Shown here: in pieces, positions 47,158 through 57,791 of the stretch
How positions within the stretch are numbered: the stretch's first letter is position 1
How the letters are laid out: each line of letters opens with the position of its first letter
Assembly: GCA_013152435.1 (NCBI GenBank)
Contig: JAADGJ010000060.1
Span: 1 to 62,851, forward strand
Length of the DNA: 62,851 nt
Direction: 5' to 3'
From: Chloroflexota bacterium
Lineage (GTDB): Bacteria > Chloroflexota > Anaerolineae > DUEN01
Program-made: the position numbers and the translations under genes
The notes under the pieces: model-generated
What the model saw: the letters and a program-made list of their open reading frames with translations, nothing else
Databases searched by the model: none
Told to the model about the DNA's origin: nothing

Positions 47158-48195
47158 CTAACTCGCTTCCAGCTCCACAGGTGACCCGCCGTCCTCCACT
47201 TCCTCACCGCCTTCGGCCTCCTCACCGTTCTCGTTGCTGGAGGAGCCCGCCCCCCCGTAGTCAATCACGGAGAGGAAACCCTTCTCGTCCAACCGCGCCA
47301 ACAACTCCCGCAGCGACTTTCGGCCGAAGTTGCGGATGGCCAGGATCTCATCCTCGCCACCCCGCTCCAGCTTTTCCAGGATCTCCCCCACCTGGGTGAT
47401 CCCGGCGCGCTTCAAGCAGTTGTAGGCACGCACGGTGAGTTCCAGATCCTCGATGGGCACCTCGTAAATACGGCTGGGAATGCCCTCTTCCTCCTCTACG
47501 ACCGGCTCGGCCTCCACGGTGTCCACGCCAGCGACCAACTGCAGCAGCTGCACCAAGATCTTGGCGCTCTCGCTGACCGCATCGCGCGGCGAGATCGTCC
47601 CGTCGGTCCAGACCTCCAGCACCAGACGGTCGAAGTCCGTCTGCTGGCCCACGCGGGCCCGCTCGACCGTGTAATTCACCTTGCGCACCGGACTGAAGAT
47701 GGCATCCACGGGGATCTCTCCCAGCGGCAGATCGCCACGCTCCTCCGCCGGCGAGTAGCCCTTACCCCGCTGCACCATCAACTCCATCTCAAAGCCGGCA
47801 TCCGCCGAGTCGACGGTCAGGAGATAGAGATCGGGGTTCACGATCTCCACCTCCGGCGGGCATTGGATATCACCAGCCAGGACGGGCCCCTCGCCATGAA
47901 CCTCCAGATAGAGGCGCACCGGCCCGTCCGCATGGCACTTCAGCCGGATCTGTTTGATGTTGAGGATCAACGCCGTCGTGTCCTCTCGCACGTTGGGGAT
48001 CGGCGAGAACTCGTGATACACGTTATTGATACGGATCGACGTCACCGCCGCCCCAGGCAAGGACGAGAGAAGCACCCGGCGAAGGGCATTGCCCAAGGTG
48101 ATGCCGTACCCGCTCTCCAACGGGCCGATGATGAAACGGCCATAATTTTGGGAACTGGCGTCACTTTCGATTTTGGGCAGTACTTGATTAAACAA
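47158..48195 (-). CDS. rpoA: RNA polymerase alpha subunit
   Basis: A 345-residue subunit. Residues 1-230 form the assembly domain (YGRFIIGPLESGYGITLGNA; ALRRVLLSSLPGAAVTS), and about 255-315 the C-terminal DNA-binding domain (YNCLKRAGITQVGEILEKLE; IRNFGRKSLRELLARL). A long acidic Glu/Gly/Ser tail follows, which is unusual but known in some phyla. I prefer the TTG at 48195 because AGGAGG is 9 nt upstream; the TTG at 48204 abuts that site. Confidence 0.95.
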   Translation of the reverse strand: MFNQVLPKIESDASSQNYGRFIIGPLESGYGITLGNALRRVLLSSLPGAAVTSIRINNVYHEFSPIPNVREDTTALILNIKQIRLKCHADGPVRLYLEVHGEGPVLAGDIQCPPEVEIVNPDLYLLTVDSADAGFEMELMVQRGKGYSPAEERGDLPLGEIPVDAIFSPVRKVNYTVERARVGQQTDFDRLVLEVWTDGTISPRDAVSESAKILVQLLQLVAGVDTVEAEPVVEEEEGIPSRIYEVPIEDLELTVRAYNCLKRAGITQVGEILEKLERGGEDEILAIRNFGRKSLRELLARLDEKGFLSVIDYGGAGSSSNENGEEAEGGEEVEDGGSPVELEAS

Positions 48196-48281
48196 GAGGA
48201 CCAACCTCCTCCACCATGCCGCACGAAATGACGTTCGCGCGCCCTATCCCGGCCGGGACAAGGGGCCACGAGCGTCCTGAA

Positions 48282-48917
48282 CTAGCGGCTGTAATACTCC
48301 ACAATCAGTTGCTCATTCAGGGAGACATCAATCTGATCACGCGTGGGAAGCGCAACGACCCGACCGGTCAGTGATTCCGGATCGAAGCTCAGCCACTCCG
48401 GCACCGGCCTCTCACCCAGGCGCTCCAACAAATCCTTGAAATAGGCGGTCTTCCGACTCCGATCACGCACACGGATGACATCCCCCTCCTTGACCAGGAA
48501 GGAAGGGATGTTCGTCTTGCGACCGTTCACCTCGATATGGCCATGGCGCACCAGCTGGCGCGCCTGCGCCCGGGAGTCCGCCAACCCCAACCGATAGACC
48601 ACATTGTCCAGACGACGCTCCAACGTGATCAGCAGGGTCGCGCCGGTCAGCCCTTTGCTCCGCTGCGCCTCCCGGAAATACCGTCGGAACTGACGCTCCA
48701 AAACGCCATAGATGCGCTTGGCCTTCTGCTTCTCACGCAACTGCACGCCATAATCCGACTCTCGACGACGGAACCGGACCTGGGCGCCGTGCATTCCCGG
48801 CGGATAGCCCCGTCTTTCCATCGCGCATTTGGGCGAGAAGCAGCGCTCTCCCTTCAGAAAGAGCTTCTGACCCTCACGTCGACAGAGTTTGCAAACCGCT
48901 GCTGTATACCGTGCCAA
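48282..48917 (-). CDS. rpsD: Ribosomal protein S4, zinc-binding form
   Basis: A 211-residue protein with the zinc motif C9-x2-C12 ... C26-x4-C31 ([14 protein letters not shown]) and the S4 RNA-binding domain ([40 protein letters not shown]). A primary 16S rRNA binder and often an autoregulator of its operon. Confidence 0.97.
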   Translation of the reverse strand: MARYTAAVCKLCRREGQKLFLKGERCFSPKCAMERRGYPPGMHGAQVRFRRRESDYGVQLREKQKAKRIYGVLERQFRRYFREAQRSKGLTGATLLITLERRLDNVVYRLGLADSRAQARQLVRHGHIEVNGRKTNIPSFLVKEGDVIRVRDRSRKTAYFKDLLERLGERPVPEWLSFDPESLTGRVVALPTRDQIDVSLNEQLIVEYYSR

Positions 48918-49022
48918 GAGAACCTCCCAACCTTGAACTCGTGATTACCCGGAGGGGTTTACGGCTTGGCCACCTTCGTCCCCCTCATCCGATCGTCTCG
49001 AAGCTTCCTATCCTCGATAACG

Positions 49023-49421
49023 CTACACGCGCCGCTTCTTCGGCGGCCGGCATCCGTTGTGCGGGATCGGCGTGGCGTCGGTGATCGAGCGGACCCGCAG
49101 GCCGGACGCCTGCAACGTCCGAATCGCCGCCTCTCGCCCGGGACCAGGCCCCTTCACGAACACATCCACCTCACGCATTCCCATGTCCATGGCCGCCCGC
49201 GCTGCCTCCGTGGCCGCCATCTGGGCCGCGTACGGCGTGCTCTTGCGGGATCCCTTGAACCCCACCGAGCCAGCGCTGGCCCACGTCAACACGTCGCCCT
49301 CGGGATCCGTGATGGTGATGAGCGTGTTGTTGAAGGTGGAATGGATATGCACCTGCCCCACGGGCACCATTCGGCGTTCTCGCCGTGACCTTCCCCGTCG
49401 TCCAGTCCGTCTCCTCGGCAT
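49023..49421 (-). CDS. rpsK: Ribosomal protein S11
   Basis: A 132-residue protein starting [20 protein letters not shown], with the S11 core [35 protein letters not shown] and [15 protein letters not shown]. The start at 49421 follows GGAGG. Confidence 0.97.
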   Translation of the reverse strand: MPRRRTGRRGRSRRERRMVPVGQVHIHSTFNNTLITITDPEGDVLTWASAGSVGFKGSRKSTPYAAQMAATEAARAAMDMGMREVDVFVKGPGPGREAAIRTLQASGLRVRSITDATPIPHNGCRPPKKRRV

Positions 49422-49515
49422 TCTACCTCCTGCCTCCAAACCCTCGTGATGATGCTATCCTCACGCGAAAACCCGGCAGCCCCCGGAGGGCATCCGGAGG
49501 GCCGATCGGGCTTCC

Positions 49516-49899
49516 CTACTTCTTGGCCCGAGCCCGGCGCCGCCCGGGGACCGTCTTCCGCGGGCCCCGCTTGGTGCGCGCGTTCGTGCGCGTGCGCTGC
49601 CCGCGCACGGGCAGATTCCGACGATGCCGTATGCCGCGGTAGCACCCGATCTCCATCAGCCGCTTGATATTCATGGTGACCTCGCGACGAAGATCACCCT
49701 CCACCGTATAATTGCGATCGATGAACTCACGCAGCCGGGCGATCTCCGACTCGCTCAGATCCCTCACACGCTTATCCGGATGAATGCCCACGTGTTCCAG
49801 GATCTCGCCGCTGGTGGAGCGACCGATCCCATAGATGTAGGTCAAGGCGATCTCGATTCGCTTGTCCCGCGGCAGATCAACACCAGCAATACGCGCCAT
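49516..49899 (-). CDS. rpsM: Ribosomal protein S13
   Basis: A 127-residue protein: [20 protein letters not shown] at the start, [20 protein letters not shown] and a basic end. It contacts the P-site tRNA and the 50S subunit. It lies between rpmJ and rpsK. Confidence 0.97.
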   Translation of the reverse strand: MARIAGVDLPRDKRIEIALTYIYGIGRSTSGEILEHVGIHPDKRVRDLSESEIARLREFIDRNYTVEGDLRREVTMNIKRLMEIGCYRGIRHRRNLPVRGQRTRTNARTKRGPRKTVPGRRRARAKK

Positions 49900-49968
49900 A
49901 GCTTCCTCCCCTCTCAGCGTTCAGACGCCCCGACATGACGGGGCCCCTCCACAGCCGCTCCCGACGCA

Positions 49969-50082
49969 CTAGCCTTGCCGCTGCTTGTGCTTGGGGTTGG
50001 TGCAGATCACGCGAACCACGCCCCTTCGCCTGATGATTTTGCACTTTTCGCAACGCCGCTTCACGGACGGCTTCACCTTCAT
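49969..50082 (-). CDS. rpmJ: Ribosomal protein L36
   Basis: A 37-residue protein read directly from the sequence: starts [20 protein letters not shown] and ends [11 protein letters not shown]. The zinc ligands C11, C14, C27 and H32 are present, so this is the zinc-binding form. It lies between map and rpsM; infA, usually just upstream, is not here. Confidence 0.95.
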   Translation of the reverse strand: MKVKPSVKRRCEKCKIIRRRGVVRVICTNPKHKQRQG

Positions 50083-50129
50083 GATATATCCCCCCTCTCA
50101 CCATTCTCTTCTCACAATCCTGAAACCCT

Positions 50130-50930
50130 TTACAGACGGGTGAGAATCTCCGGGTCCCCGTTCGTCACCACCAGGGTGTGCTCGAAATGGGCCGACAAAC
50201 GGCCATCGGCCGTCACCACCGTCCAACCATCCCGCAGGACACGGGTGCGCCACGTCCCCGCGTTCACCATCGGCTCCAAAGCGATGGTCAGCCCGGGCCG
50301 CATGACGATGCGCCCCTCCACATCGTGCTCGTTCACGTAATTCAGGACCTGCGGCGGCTCATGCATGGCCCGGCCGATTCCGTGCCCGGTATACTCCCGC
50401 ACGACGTTGAAGCCCCGCTCCTCCACGTACCGTTGAATCGCCGCCGACACCTCTCGCAATCGGTGGCCGGCTCGGGCGGCCGCGATGCCCGCATACAGGG
50501 CGCCCTCCGTCGCCTCCATCAGCCGGCGGGCCTCCTCGTCGACCTCCCCCACCGCGTACGTCCAGGCGGAGTCCCCGTAGAACCCCTCGTAAATGGCCCC
50601 CACATCGATGCTGATGATGTCCCCCTCGCGCAGGATGCGCTTGGGGCTCGGGATCCCGTGGACCAGCTCCTCATTCACGGAGGCGCAGATAGTCGCCGGG
50701 AAGTCATTACGCCCCGTATGCGGGTATCCCTTAAAGGCCGGCAGGGCATTGCGACGTCGAATCAAGTCCTCGGCGGCCGCATCCAGCTCGGCCGTGCTCA
50801 CCCCTGGGCGCACCATCCGCCGCATGAGCTCGTGGACCTCGGCGACGATACGTCCAGCCTTACGCATCAACTCGATCTCTTCTCGCGTCTTCAGAATCGG
50901 CTGCCGACGCCGCCTCAGCCCACCTCGCAT
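50130..50930 (-). CDS. map: Methionine aminopeptidase, type I
   Basis: A 266-residue metalloprotease removing initiator Met. Metal ligands are visible in IDVGAIYEGFYGDSAWTY (two Asp), the conserved TGHGIG His, ALEPM Glu and EHTLVV Glu; ELVHGI holds the substrate His. The ATG at 50930 (AAGGG upstream) is preferred over the GTG at 50948 that overlaps the adk stop. Confidence 0.96.
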   Translation of the reverse strand: MRGGLRRRRQPILKTREEIELMRKAGRIVAEVHELMRRMVRPGVSTAELDAAAEDLIRRRNALPAFKGYPHTGRNDFPATICASVNEELVHGIPSPKRILREGDIISIDVGAIYEGFYGDSAWTYAVGEVDEEARRLMEATEGALYAGIAAARAGHRLREVSAAIQRYVEERGFNVVREYTGHGIGRAMHEPPQVLNYVNEHDVEGRIVMRPGLTIALEPMVNAGTWRTRVLRDGWTVVTADGRLSAHFEHTLVVTNGDPEILTRL

Positions 50931-50944
50931 GGCCGACCCTTGCC

Positions 50945-51616
50945 TCACACTGCCTGCCGCACCGCCGCCAACAGATCCCGATACACCGACGGGATATCCT
51001 GCTCCCCGTCGATCTCCACCAGGACGCCCCGCTCCCGATAGTAATCGATCAGCGGGAGCGTCTGCTCAAAGTACACCTGCAGGCGGCGACGGACGGTCTC
51101 CTCGGTATCGTCGCTCCGCTGGTACAGCTCGCCACCGCACAGGTCGCACACGCCGGGCTGCTTGGGCGGGTTGAACAGCGTATGATAGGTCGCCTGGCAC
51201 TTGCGACAGATCCAGCGCCCGGACAGCCGGGCGACGAGCGCCTCCTCGCCCACCTTGATGTAGGGGGCCACGCTCACACGGCGCCCCCTGGCGCTCAGCT
51301 CCTCGTCCAGCGCACGAGCCTGGGCCACCGTCCGGGGGAACCCATCCAGGATCGCCCCCTTCTCGCAATCCGGGCGCTCCAACCGCTCCATCACCATCCG
51401 GATGGTCACGTCGTCCGGCACCAGCTCGCCGCGATCCATATACCCCTTCGCCAGGCGCCCCAGCTCCGTCTGATTGTTCAGGTGCTCTCGGAACAGATCT
51501 CCCGAGGCGATATGAGCGATGCCCAACTCCTCGCTCAGCATACGAGCCTGGGTCCCTTTTCCGGCCCCAGGCGCTCCCAACAGCACGATGTATAGAGGCT
51601 CCGTTGTGGCCGCCAC
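50945..51616 (-). CDS. adk: Adenylate kinase, zinc-type LID
   Basis: A 223-residue enzyme interconverting AMP, ATP and ADP. The P-loop GAPGAGKGT is at residues 14-22; the LID domain holds two Cys pairs (CRKC, CDLC), the long zinc form. DGFPRTVAQARAL is conserved. Standard place between secY and map. Confidence 0.97.
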   Translation of the reverse strand: MAATTEPLYIVLLGAPGAGKGTQARMLSEELGIAHIASGDLFREHLNNQTELGRLAKGYMDRGELVPDDVTIRMVMERLERPDCEKGAILDGFPRTVAQARALDEELSARGRRVSVAPYIKVGEEALVARLSGRWICRKCQATYHTLFNPPKQPGVCDLCGGELYQRSDDTEETVRRRLQVYFEQTLPLIDYYRERGVLVEIDGEQDIPSVYRDLLAAVRQAV

Positions 51617-51655
51617 GAGTCACCTCTTCGGACAGAGATCGTAACCAGGCATCCG

Positions 51656-52948
51656 CTACCGGATGAACCCCTCATAATGGCGCATCAAGAGCTGCGCCTC
51701 CAGCTGTTTCATCGTATCCAGCACAACACCCACGACGATGAGCAGGCCGGTGCTGGTGATCAGCAGCGTCTGCGTCTCCGTGATATCCCGGGCGATCCAG
51801 GGCAGGATCGCCACCACGCCCAGGAACACGGCCCCCACGAACGTGATGCGAGAGAGCACGCCGTTCAGGTACTCCTCCGTGCGCTTCCCCGGCCGGATGC
51901 CCGGGATGAAGCCGCCCTGGCGTTGCAATGTCTCCGCCAGGTTCTGCTGGCGGAAGATCACGTCCGTGTAGAAGTAGGTGAATCCGACCACCATGAAGAA
52001 ATAGATGATCCAATACCACGACCCCTGCGGGTTGAAGAAGTCCGCAATCCCCGTCGCGATACGCGCCACCCACTCGTTGGACGCCCGCTGGAAGTAGCTG
52101 GCGACGGTGCCCGGGAAGAGCAGGATGCTCTGGGCGAAGATGAGCGGGATCATGCCCGCCGAGTTCACCCGCAACGGGACGTGCGTGCTCTGTCCTCCCA
52201 CCATCCGCAGCCGATTGCCACGCATGGCCCGCACCCGCTTCCCATACTGCACCGGGATCCGCCGCTGGCCCTCCTGCACGAACACGATCCCCACCACCGT
52301 GATGGCCGTCAGGATGACGAAGGTGATCAGGGCCGTCGGGTTGCTCAACAGGAGCTGTCCCACCCGCTGCGGGACCCGGGCCACGATCCCACCGAAGATG
52401 ATGATCGAGACGCCGTTCCCGATCCCCTGCTCGGTGATCAGCTCGCCCAACCACATGGCGAACATCGTCCCCGCGGTCAACGAGATCACGGTGGCGATGG
52501 TGGGCAGCGGGTACGTGGTCAACCCAAAGTCGGTCAGGATGCCCTGTCGCTGTAACAGGGTGGATTGACCGAAGGCCGAGAGCGCCGCCAGGGGAACCGT
52601 CAGCCAGGTCGTGTACTGGTTGATCTTATTCCGACCCTGCTCCCCCTCCTTGGCCAGCTCCTCCAGCTGCGGGATGATGGGCAACAACAGCTGGATGATG
52701 ATCGAGGCCGTGATGTACGGGTACACGCCCATCGCCATGATGGAGAAGTTGGACATGGCCCCGCCGGAGAACATGTCCAACAGGCCCAGCAGCTGGTTGC
52801 TCTCAAAGAGCTGCCGCAAAGCCGTCGTGTTCACCCCGGGCAACGGCACGTGGGCGGCCAGTCGATAGATCACCAGAATCAGGAACGTGATCAGGATTTT
52901 ATTGCGCAGATCAGGCAGGCGAAAGGCATTTCGCACGGCCTCGAGCAT
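51656..52948 (-). CDS. secY: Preprotein translocase subunit SecY
   Basis: A 430-residue protein with ten transmembrane helices, the channel of the Sec system. Clear signatures: RLAAHVPLPGVNTTALRQLF, GVYPYITASIIIQLLLPI, EQGIGNGVSIIIFGGI and GFIPGIRPGKRTEEYLNGVL. It follows rplO by 11 nt. Confidence 0.98.
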   Translation of the reverse strand: MLEAVRNAFRLPDLRNKILITFLILVIYRLAAHVPLPGVNTTALRQLFESNQLLGLLDMFSGGAMSNFSIMAMGVYPYITASIIIQLLLPIIPQLEELAKEGEQGRNKINQYTTWLTVPLAALSAFGQSTLLQRQGILTDFGLTTYPLPTIATVISLTAGTMFAMWLGELITEQGIGNGVSIIIFGGIVARVPQRVGQLLLSNPTALITFVILTAITVVGIVFVQEGQRRIPVQYGKRVRAMRGNRLRMVGGQSTHVPLRVNSAGMIPLIFAQSILLFPGTVASYFQRASNEWVARIATGIADFFNPQGSWYWIIYFFMVVGFTYFYTDVIFRQQNLAETLQRQGGFIPGIRPGKRTEEYLNGVLSRITFVGAVFLGVVAILPWIARDITETQTLLITSTGLLIVVGVVLDTMKQLEAQLLMRHYEGFIR

Positions 52949-52959
52949 TCCTATCCTCC

Positions 52960-53445
52960 CTACTCGCTAGAGCGCGGCCGCACCTTCCGTATCTTCACCA
53001 ACGGGATCTCCTCCACCGTGCCGCCAGCGGCCAGGATCTTCTCCCTGGCGCTCGCGGAGAACCGATGGGCGCGCACCTTCAACGGCCGATCGATCTCCCC
53101 TTTGCCCAGGATCACCACCGGCTGTCGGGGCGACTTGATCAATCCGGCCTCCGCCAGGGACTCTGGCGTGACCTCGGCGCCGGCCTCGAACACGGTCAGG
53201 CGCTCCAGGTTGATCGGCGCGTAGTAGATCTTCCAGATGTTGGTGAAACCGCGATGATGCGGCAGCCGCCGAACCAGGGGCAACTGGCCACCCTCGAAAT
53301 AGGGTCGCACCCCGCCACCGGAGCGGGCGTTCTGTCCCTTGCGCCCGCGGCCGGCGTAGGTCCCCCCCTTGCCGGAATTGCCGCGTGCCAATCGCTTGCG
53401 CTTCTTCGTCGCGCCTTCGGGTGGACGCAGTTCGTGCAGCTTCAT
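52960..53445 (-). CDS. rplO: Ribosomal protein L15
   Basis: A 161-residue protein: [40 protein letters not shown] and [18 protein letters not shown] are typical. Its ATG overlaps the rpmD stop (ATGA), a normal coupling. Confidence 0.97.
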   Translation of the reverse strand: MKLHELRPPEGATKKRKRLARGNSGKGGTYAGRGRKGQNARSGGGVRPYFEGGQLPLVRRLPHHRGFTNIWKIYYAPINLERLTVFEAGAEVTPESLAEAGLIKSPRQPVVILGKGEIDRPLKVRAHRFSASAREKILAAGGTVEEIPLVKIRKVRPRSSE

Positions 53446-53642
53446 TCCTCAACCTCTTCCACTTGCACCAGATGTTGAACCTTGTCGATCATGCCACGCA
53501 CCACAGGAGTATCCTCCTGCTCCACAACATCCCCCAGACGACGCAATCCCAGGGCACGCACCGTCGCCTTCTGCCGACGGGAGTACCCGATGGCGCTCTT
53601 CACCCATGTGATGCGCAGCCGCTTCGTCCCTTTCCCGGCCAT
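53442..53642 (-). CDS. rpmD: Ribosomal protein L30
   Basis: A 66-residue protein with [20 protein letters not shown] and [20 protein letters not shown], the L30 pattern. It lies between rpsE and rplO with one-base spacing to rpsE. Confidence 0.95.
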   Translation of the reverse strand: MAGKGTKRLRITWVKSAIGYSRRQKATVRALGLRRLGDVVEQEDTPVVRGMIDKVQHLVQVEEVEE

Positions 53643-53643
53643 C

Positions 53644-54180
53644 TTACCGCTTCTCCCGCATCCAGAATGGCAACACCTCTTCCAACGGACGGCCTCGGCG
53701 CTGAGCCTCCACCTCGGGATCCTTCAGCTGCTCCAAACCCGCCAGGGTCGCCCGCACCACGTTCAGGATGTTGGAGCTGCCGAGAGACTTGGACAGCACG
53801 TCCTTCACGCCAGCGGCCTCCAACACGGCGCGCACGCCACCTCCCGCGATGACGCCGGTGCCCGGAGCGGCCGGCTTGAGCAGGACCTTCGCCGCGCCGT
53901 ACTCCGCCAGGACCTCATGCGGGATCGTGGTGCCGACCAGCGGGACCTTCTTCATGGAGCGTCGGGCGCGCTCGCTGCCCTTGCGGACCGCCTCCGGGAC
54001 GCCGCGCGCCTTCCCGACGCCCACGCCGACGCGACCCTTGTTATCGCCCACGACAACGACCGCCCGGAAGCTGAACCGACGGCCGCCCTTCACCACCTTG
54101 GCCGTGCGCTTGATGTCGACCACGCGCTCGTCCAGCTCTTCGATCTCTTCTTCGATCCGATTATCTCTTCTGGGTGGCAT
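53644..54180 (-). CDS. rpsE: Ribosomal protein S5
   Basis: A 178-residue protein: [39 protein letters not shown] and [19 protein letters not shown]. It helps decoding accuracy in the small subunit. Start MPPRRDN at 54180. Confidence 0.97.
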   Translation of the reverse strand: MPPRRDNRIEEEIEELDERVVDIKRTAKVVKGGRRFSFRAVVVVGDNKGRVGVGVGKARGVPEAVRKGSERARRSMKKVPLVGTTIPHEVLAEYGAAKVLLKPAAPGTGVIAGGGVRAVLEAAGVKDVLSKSLGSSNILNVVRATLAGLEQLKDPEVEAQRRGRPLEEVLPFWMREKR

Positions 54181-54195
54181 GTATCCTCCCCATTC

Positions 54196-54561
54196 CTAGA
54201 ACACCAAACCGGCCTCGCGGGAGCCCTCCGCCAGCGCCTTCACGCGGCCGTGATACAGATAACCGCCGCGATCGAAGACCACCCGCTTGATGCCGGCGGC
54301 CAGGGCCCGCTTCGCCACTAACTCACCGACCTTTTTCGCCTGCTCCGTCTTCGTCAGCCCGGTCAACTGCCCACGCAACTCCGGGTCCAGCGTGGAGGCA
54401 GAGACCAACGTCACGCCCCTCTCATCGTCGATCACCTGGGCGTAAATATGATTCAGGCTGCGGAAGACATTCAATCGTGGACGCTCGGCCGTGCCGTGCA
54501 CCTTACGCCGCACCCGGCGATGGCGACGCAGCCGTGCCTCTCGAGGTGTCAATTTGGCCAT
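54196..54561 (-). CDS. rplR: Ribosomal protein L18
   Basis: A 121-residue protein that binds 5S r[43 protein letters not shown] and [20 protein letters not shown] are diagnostic. Confidence 0.97.
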   Translation of the reverse strand: MAKLTPREARLRRHRRVRRKVHGTAERPRLNVFRSLNHIYAQVIDDERGVTLVSASTLDPELRGQLTGLTKTEQAKKVGELVAKRALAAGIKRVVFDRGGYLYHGRVKALAEGSREAGLVF

Positions 54562-54605
54562 ACGTACATCGTCCTCCTAGCCCAACCTTTTCCTTGCAAG
54601 CCTCA

Positions 54606-55154
54606 TCACATCACGCGGCCCGCTTTGCCCGCCTTCTGCCGGACCCACTCGCCGACATACCGGATCCCCTTACCCTTATAGGGCTCCGGCGGCCGCACAT
54701 CCCGGATCTTGGCTGCGATCAGGCCCACCAGCTCCTTGTCGATCCCCTGCACGCTGATGTTCCGACCGCTCCGATCCACCTCGAAGGTGATCCCGGGCGG
54801 GGGCTGAAACTCCACGGGATGCGAGAACCCCACCTGCAAAATCAGGCGATCCCCCACCAGATCCGCGCGATAGCCGACGCCACGGATCTCCAGGTCCTTC
54901 CGGAAGCCCTCGGTCACCCCGGTCACCATATTGGCCAACAGCGCCCGGGTCAGCCCATGCAATGCCTTGTGCATGCGGCTATCGGTGGGCCGCTTCACGG
55001 TCAGCACACCATCGGACAATTCGATGATCATATCCGGCGAAAAAGTCCGGGTCAACTGCCCCTTCGGGCCCTTCACCGTCACCGTATTCCCCGGTGCAAT
55101 CTCAACGGTTACCCCTTCGGGCACCGGAATGGGCAACTTTCCAATACGAGACAC
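54606..55154 (-). CDS. rplF: Ribosomal protein L6
   Basis: A 182-residue protein: MSRIGKLPIPVPEGVTVEIA, NMVTGVTEGFRKDLEIRGVG and the C-terminal VRPPEPYKGKGIRYVGEWVR. It supports the base of the L7/L12 stalk. A 76-nt gap separates it from rpsH. Confidence 0.97.
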   Translation of the reverse strand: MSRIGKLPIPVPEGVTVEIAPGNTVTVKGPKGQLTRTFSPDMIIELSDGVLTVKRPTDSRMHKALHGLTRALLANMVTGVTEGFRKDLEIRGVGYRADLVGDRLILQVGFSHPVEFQPPPGITFEVDRSGRNISVQGIDKELVGLIAAKIRDVRPPEPYKGKGIRYVGEWVRQKAGKAGRVM

Positions 55155-55230
55155 CGCTCTACCTCCCCCACACGACCACCAGGTATTCCCAGCCTGTGAC
55201 CACCCACGCCATCTCTTTCAGCGAACCGGC

Positions 55231-55626
55231 TCACCACACGTAGCACAACACCTCGCCGCCCACACCCAGGCGACGCGCCTTCCGATCCGTCATGACCCCG
55301 CGCGGCGTGGACAGGATGGCAATCCCCATCCCCCGCAAGACCCAGGGGATCTCCTGCCGCTTCACGTAAATCCGTCGGCCGGGCTTGCTCACACGCTTCA
55401 AGCCGGTGATCACCGGCTTGCGCTCCTGGTCATATTTCAGGATGATGCGCAGCTGAGGCTGCGGGTGATCTCGGGTCACCTGGTAGTTTTGAATGAAGCC
55501 TTCCTCTTTCAGGATGCGCGCGATGGCCACCTTCATCTTGGAGCTGGGCATCATCACCTGCTTGTGCCCCACCATCGCCGCGTTGCGGATGCGAATCAGC
55601 ATGTCCGCAATAGGATCGGTCATCAT
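55231..55626 (-). CDS. rpsH: Ribosomal protein S8
   Basis: A 131-residue protein: [37 protein letters not shown]-like, and [20 protein letters not shown] with the end GGEVLCYVW. In many bacteria it represses the spc operon. Confidence 0.97.
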   Translation of the reverse strand: MMTDPIADMLIRIRNAAMVGHKQVMMPSSKMKVAIARILKEEGFIQNYQVTRDHPQPQLRIILKYDQERKPVITGLKRVSKPGRRIYVKRQEIPWVLRGMGIAILSTPRGVMTDRKARRLGVGGEVLCYVW

Positions 55627-55724
55627 AGGCCCTTACTCCATCCTTCCTCACCAGCATATCCATGCGCCCACTCCATCCACACGCCCGTCCCCGGGCCTCC
55701 GTGTCGATGGAGTGGGGACATGCA

Positions 55725-55907
55725 TCACCAGCTCGACTTCACCACGCCCGGCAAACGGCCCTCCAGCGCCTCACGGCGGAAGCAGATGCGGCACAGCTGG
55801 AAGCGACGCATATAGCCGCGCGGCCGGCCACAGATCTTGCATCGATTGCGCACCCGCACCTTGTACTTCCGTCGGGTCTCCCGGACTATCATGCACTTCT
55901 TCGCCAC
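55725..55907 (-). CDS. rpsN: Ribosomal protein S14, zinc type
   Basis: A 60-residue protein with [20 protein letters not shown], four Cys for zinc. This is the short type Z form. Between rplE and rpsH. Confidence 0.97.
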   Translation of the reverse strand: MAKKCMIVRETRRKYKVRVRNRCKICGRPRGYMRRFQLCRICFRREALEGRLPGVVKSSW

Positions 55908-55918
55908 GTTCGCTCTCC

Positions 55919-56479
55919 TTACGCTGCTGCCTGCTGCGCGGAGCGCCCAAAGGGCATCCCCAACAAACGCAACAACTCGCGAGCCTCCTCATCCGTCTTG
56001 GCCGTCGTGACGATGGTCACCTCCATGCCACGCACCTTGTCGATGGAGTCATAGTCGATCTCCGGCCAGACCAGCTGCTCGCGTAGCCCCAATGTGTAAT
56101 TACCACGGCCGTCAAACGCGTCCGGGGACACCCCACGAAAGTCACGCTGACGCGGCAACGCGATGTTGAACAGCCGATCCAGGAAGTGCCACATCCGATC
56201 GCCCCGCAGGGTCACCTTCAACCCGATAGGGTTCCCCTCTCGCAACTTAAAGGTGGCGATCGACTTGCGCGCTCGCGTGATGATGGGCTTCTGCCCCGTG
56301 ATCACGGAGATGTCCCGGGCCGCGTTGTCCAGCGCCTTGGGATTCTGCAGCGCCTCACCCAGGCCGACGTTCACCACGACCTTGGTGATCCTCGGGACCT
56401 CCATGATGTTGCGATATTGGAAACGCTTCTGTAGCTCCGGCACCACCTCATTCCGGTAGCGCTCTTTCAAGTTCGCCAT
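55919..56479 (-). CDS. rplE: Ribosomal protein L5
   Basis: A 186-residue 5S rRNA-binding protein: [40 protein letters not shown] and [20 protein letters not shown]. Standard order after rplX. Confidence 0.97.
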   Translation of the reverse strand: MANLKERYRNEVVPELQKRFQYRNIMEVPRITKVVVNVGLGEALQNPKALDNAARDISVITGQKPIITRARKSIATFKLREGNPIGLKVTLRGDRMWHFLDRLFNIALPRQRDFRGVSPDAFDGRGNYTLGLREQLVWPEIDYDSIDKVRGMEVTIVTTAKTDEEARELLRLLGMPFGRSAQQAAA

Positions 56480-56500
56480 CTACGCCCCACTCCTCTGCGG

Positions 56501-56881
56501 TTAGCTATCGATCAGTTGCCCGCATCGCTTGCACTCGCGCGCCCGGGAGCCGTCCTCGAACACGCGCATGCGCACCCGCGTGGGCTCATCGCAATGCGGG
56601 CAGACGAGCATCACATTGGAGATGTGAATGGGAGCCTCCCGCTCGATGATCCCCACCTGCGTGCGAACATCCCCGGTTCGCCGCTGGTGCTTCTTGATGA
56701 AGTTCACACCGGCCACGACGACACGATCCAGGTTGGGATCGCGCACGACCGATCGCCCCAGCTTCTTCGTCATACGGCGAGACAGCCGGCGCTTCCCCCG
56801 GATCACGCGCTGCACCTCCCCGCGCTCGCCCGCGTCGTCGCCGCTGATCACTTCCACCAGATCACCGCGTTTGATCCTCAT
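56501..56881 (-). CDS. rplX: Ribosomal protein L24 with zinc-ribbon-like end
   Basis: A 126-residue protein starting MRIKRGDLVEVISGDDAGER (KOW motif). The C-terminal part has CPHC and CKRC pairs, so a zinc ribbon is likely. The start is uncertain: ATGs at 56884 and 56881 and an upstream GTG are close together; the family N-terminus favours 56881. Confidence 0.92.
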   Translation of the reverse strand: MRIKRGDLVEVISGDDAGERGEVQRVIRGKRRLSRRMTKKLGRSVVRDPNLDRVVVAGVNFIKKHQRRTGDVRTQVGIIEREAPIHISNVMLVCPHCDEPTRVRMRVFEDGSRARECKRCGQLIDS

Positions 56882-56904
56882 CATCCACCCCACACCCAAC
56901 ACGT

Positions 56905-57273
56905 CTAGAGGACCTCAGGCGCCAAGGACACGATGCGCATGAAGCCCTTCTCTCGCAGCTCGCGGGCCACCGGCCCAAAGATGCGCGTTCCACGAGGGCT
57001 CTTGTACTGATCGATCAACACGGCCGCGTTATCGTCGAACTTGATGTAGGAGCCATCCGGCCGTCCGTACTCCTTCGCGGTCCGCACCACCACGGCCCGA
57101 ACGATGTCCCCCTTCTTCACGGAGCTGTTCGGCGCGGCCTGCTTCACGGAGGCCACGATGATATCGCCCACCCGGGCGTAACGACGCGTGGATCCCCCCA
57201 GCACGCGAATGCAAAGGATCTCCTTGGCACCCGTGTTATCCGCGACCTTCAGCCGACTCTCCTGCTGAATCAT
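56905..57273 (-). CDS. rplN: Ribosomal protein L14
   Basis: A 122-residue protein starting [20 protein letters not shown], the classic L14 start, with [20 protein letters not shown] and [20 protein letters not shown]. The upstream frame extension is not part of the family. Confidence 0.97.
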   Translation of the reverse strand: MIQQESRLKVADNTGAKEILCIRVLGGSTRRYARVGDIIVASVKQAAPNSSVKKGDIVRAVVVRTAKEYGRPDGSYIKFDDNAAVLIDQYKSPRGTRIFGPVARELREKGFMRIVSLAPEVL

Positions 57274-57293
57274 GCCGTCACCCTCGTTCTCGC

Positions 57294-57566
57294 CTATACA
57301 TCGGCTTCGATGAGTTCTTCGCCCCGAGACAGGATCTCGGTCACCACCCAGCGCTTCTCTCGGCTCAAAGGCCGTGACTCCACGATGCGCACGATGTCCC
57401 CCACGCGACACTGGTTCTCCTCATCGTGCGCCTTGAAACGCTTCGAAACCTTGATGACTTTGCCATACAGGGGATGGCGTCGGGTGCGATCCACCCGCAC
57501 CACCACCGTCTTATCCATCTTGTCGCTGACGACCTCACCGACCAGGGTCTTCCGTCGCCCACGCAT
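57294..57566 (-). CDS. rpsQ: Ribosomal protein S17
   Basis: A 90-residue protein: [20 protein letters not shown] and [20 protein letters not shown]. It binds 16S rRNA early. Directly downstream of rpmC by three bases. Confidence 0.97.
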   Translation of the reverse strand: MRGRRKTLVGEVVSDKMDKTVVVRVDRTRRHPLYGKVIKVSKRFKAHDEENQCRVGDIVRIVESRPLSREKRWVVTEILSRGEELIEADV

Positions 57567-57569
57567 CGC

Positions 57570-57791
57570 TTACTCCTCCGCTTCCAAGGATTGATACCAG
57601 GCCGCCAGCTCCCTCTCGCGCAGGATCGTGCGCAACCGGGCGATGTCCCGCCGGACCAGCTTCAGACGCGCGACATTCCGCAACTGCCCCGTCGCATACT
57701 GAAAGCGCAGGTTGAAGAGCTCCTGATACGCCTCGTCCAACCGACGGGCAATCTCCTCATCCGTCATCGCACGGATCTCGCTGGGCTTCAT
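57570..57791 (-). CDS. rpmC: Ribosomal protein L29
   Basis: A 73-residue protein: [20 protein letters not shown] and [20 protein letters not shown]. It lies at the exit-tunnel rim. Its start overlaps the rplP stop (ATGA). Confidence 0.96.
   Translation of the reverse strand: MKPSEIRAMTDEEIARRLDEAYQELFNLRFQYATGQLRNVARLKLVRRDIARLRTILRERELAAWYQSLEAEE

Noticed and set aside
51672-52454. 260-codon frame overlapping secY on the same strand
   Set aside because: Low-complexity out-of-frame translation; secY signatures are unambiguous in the other frame.
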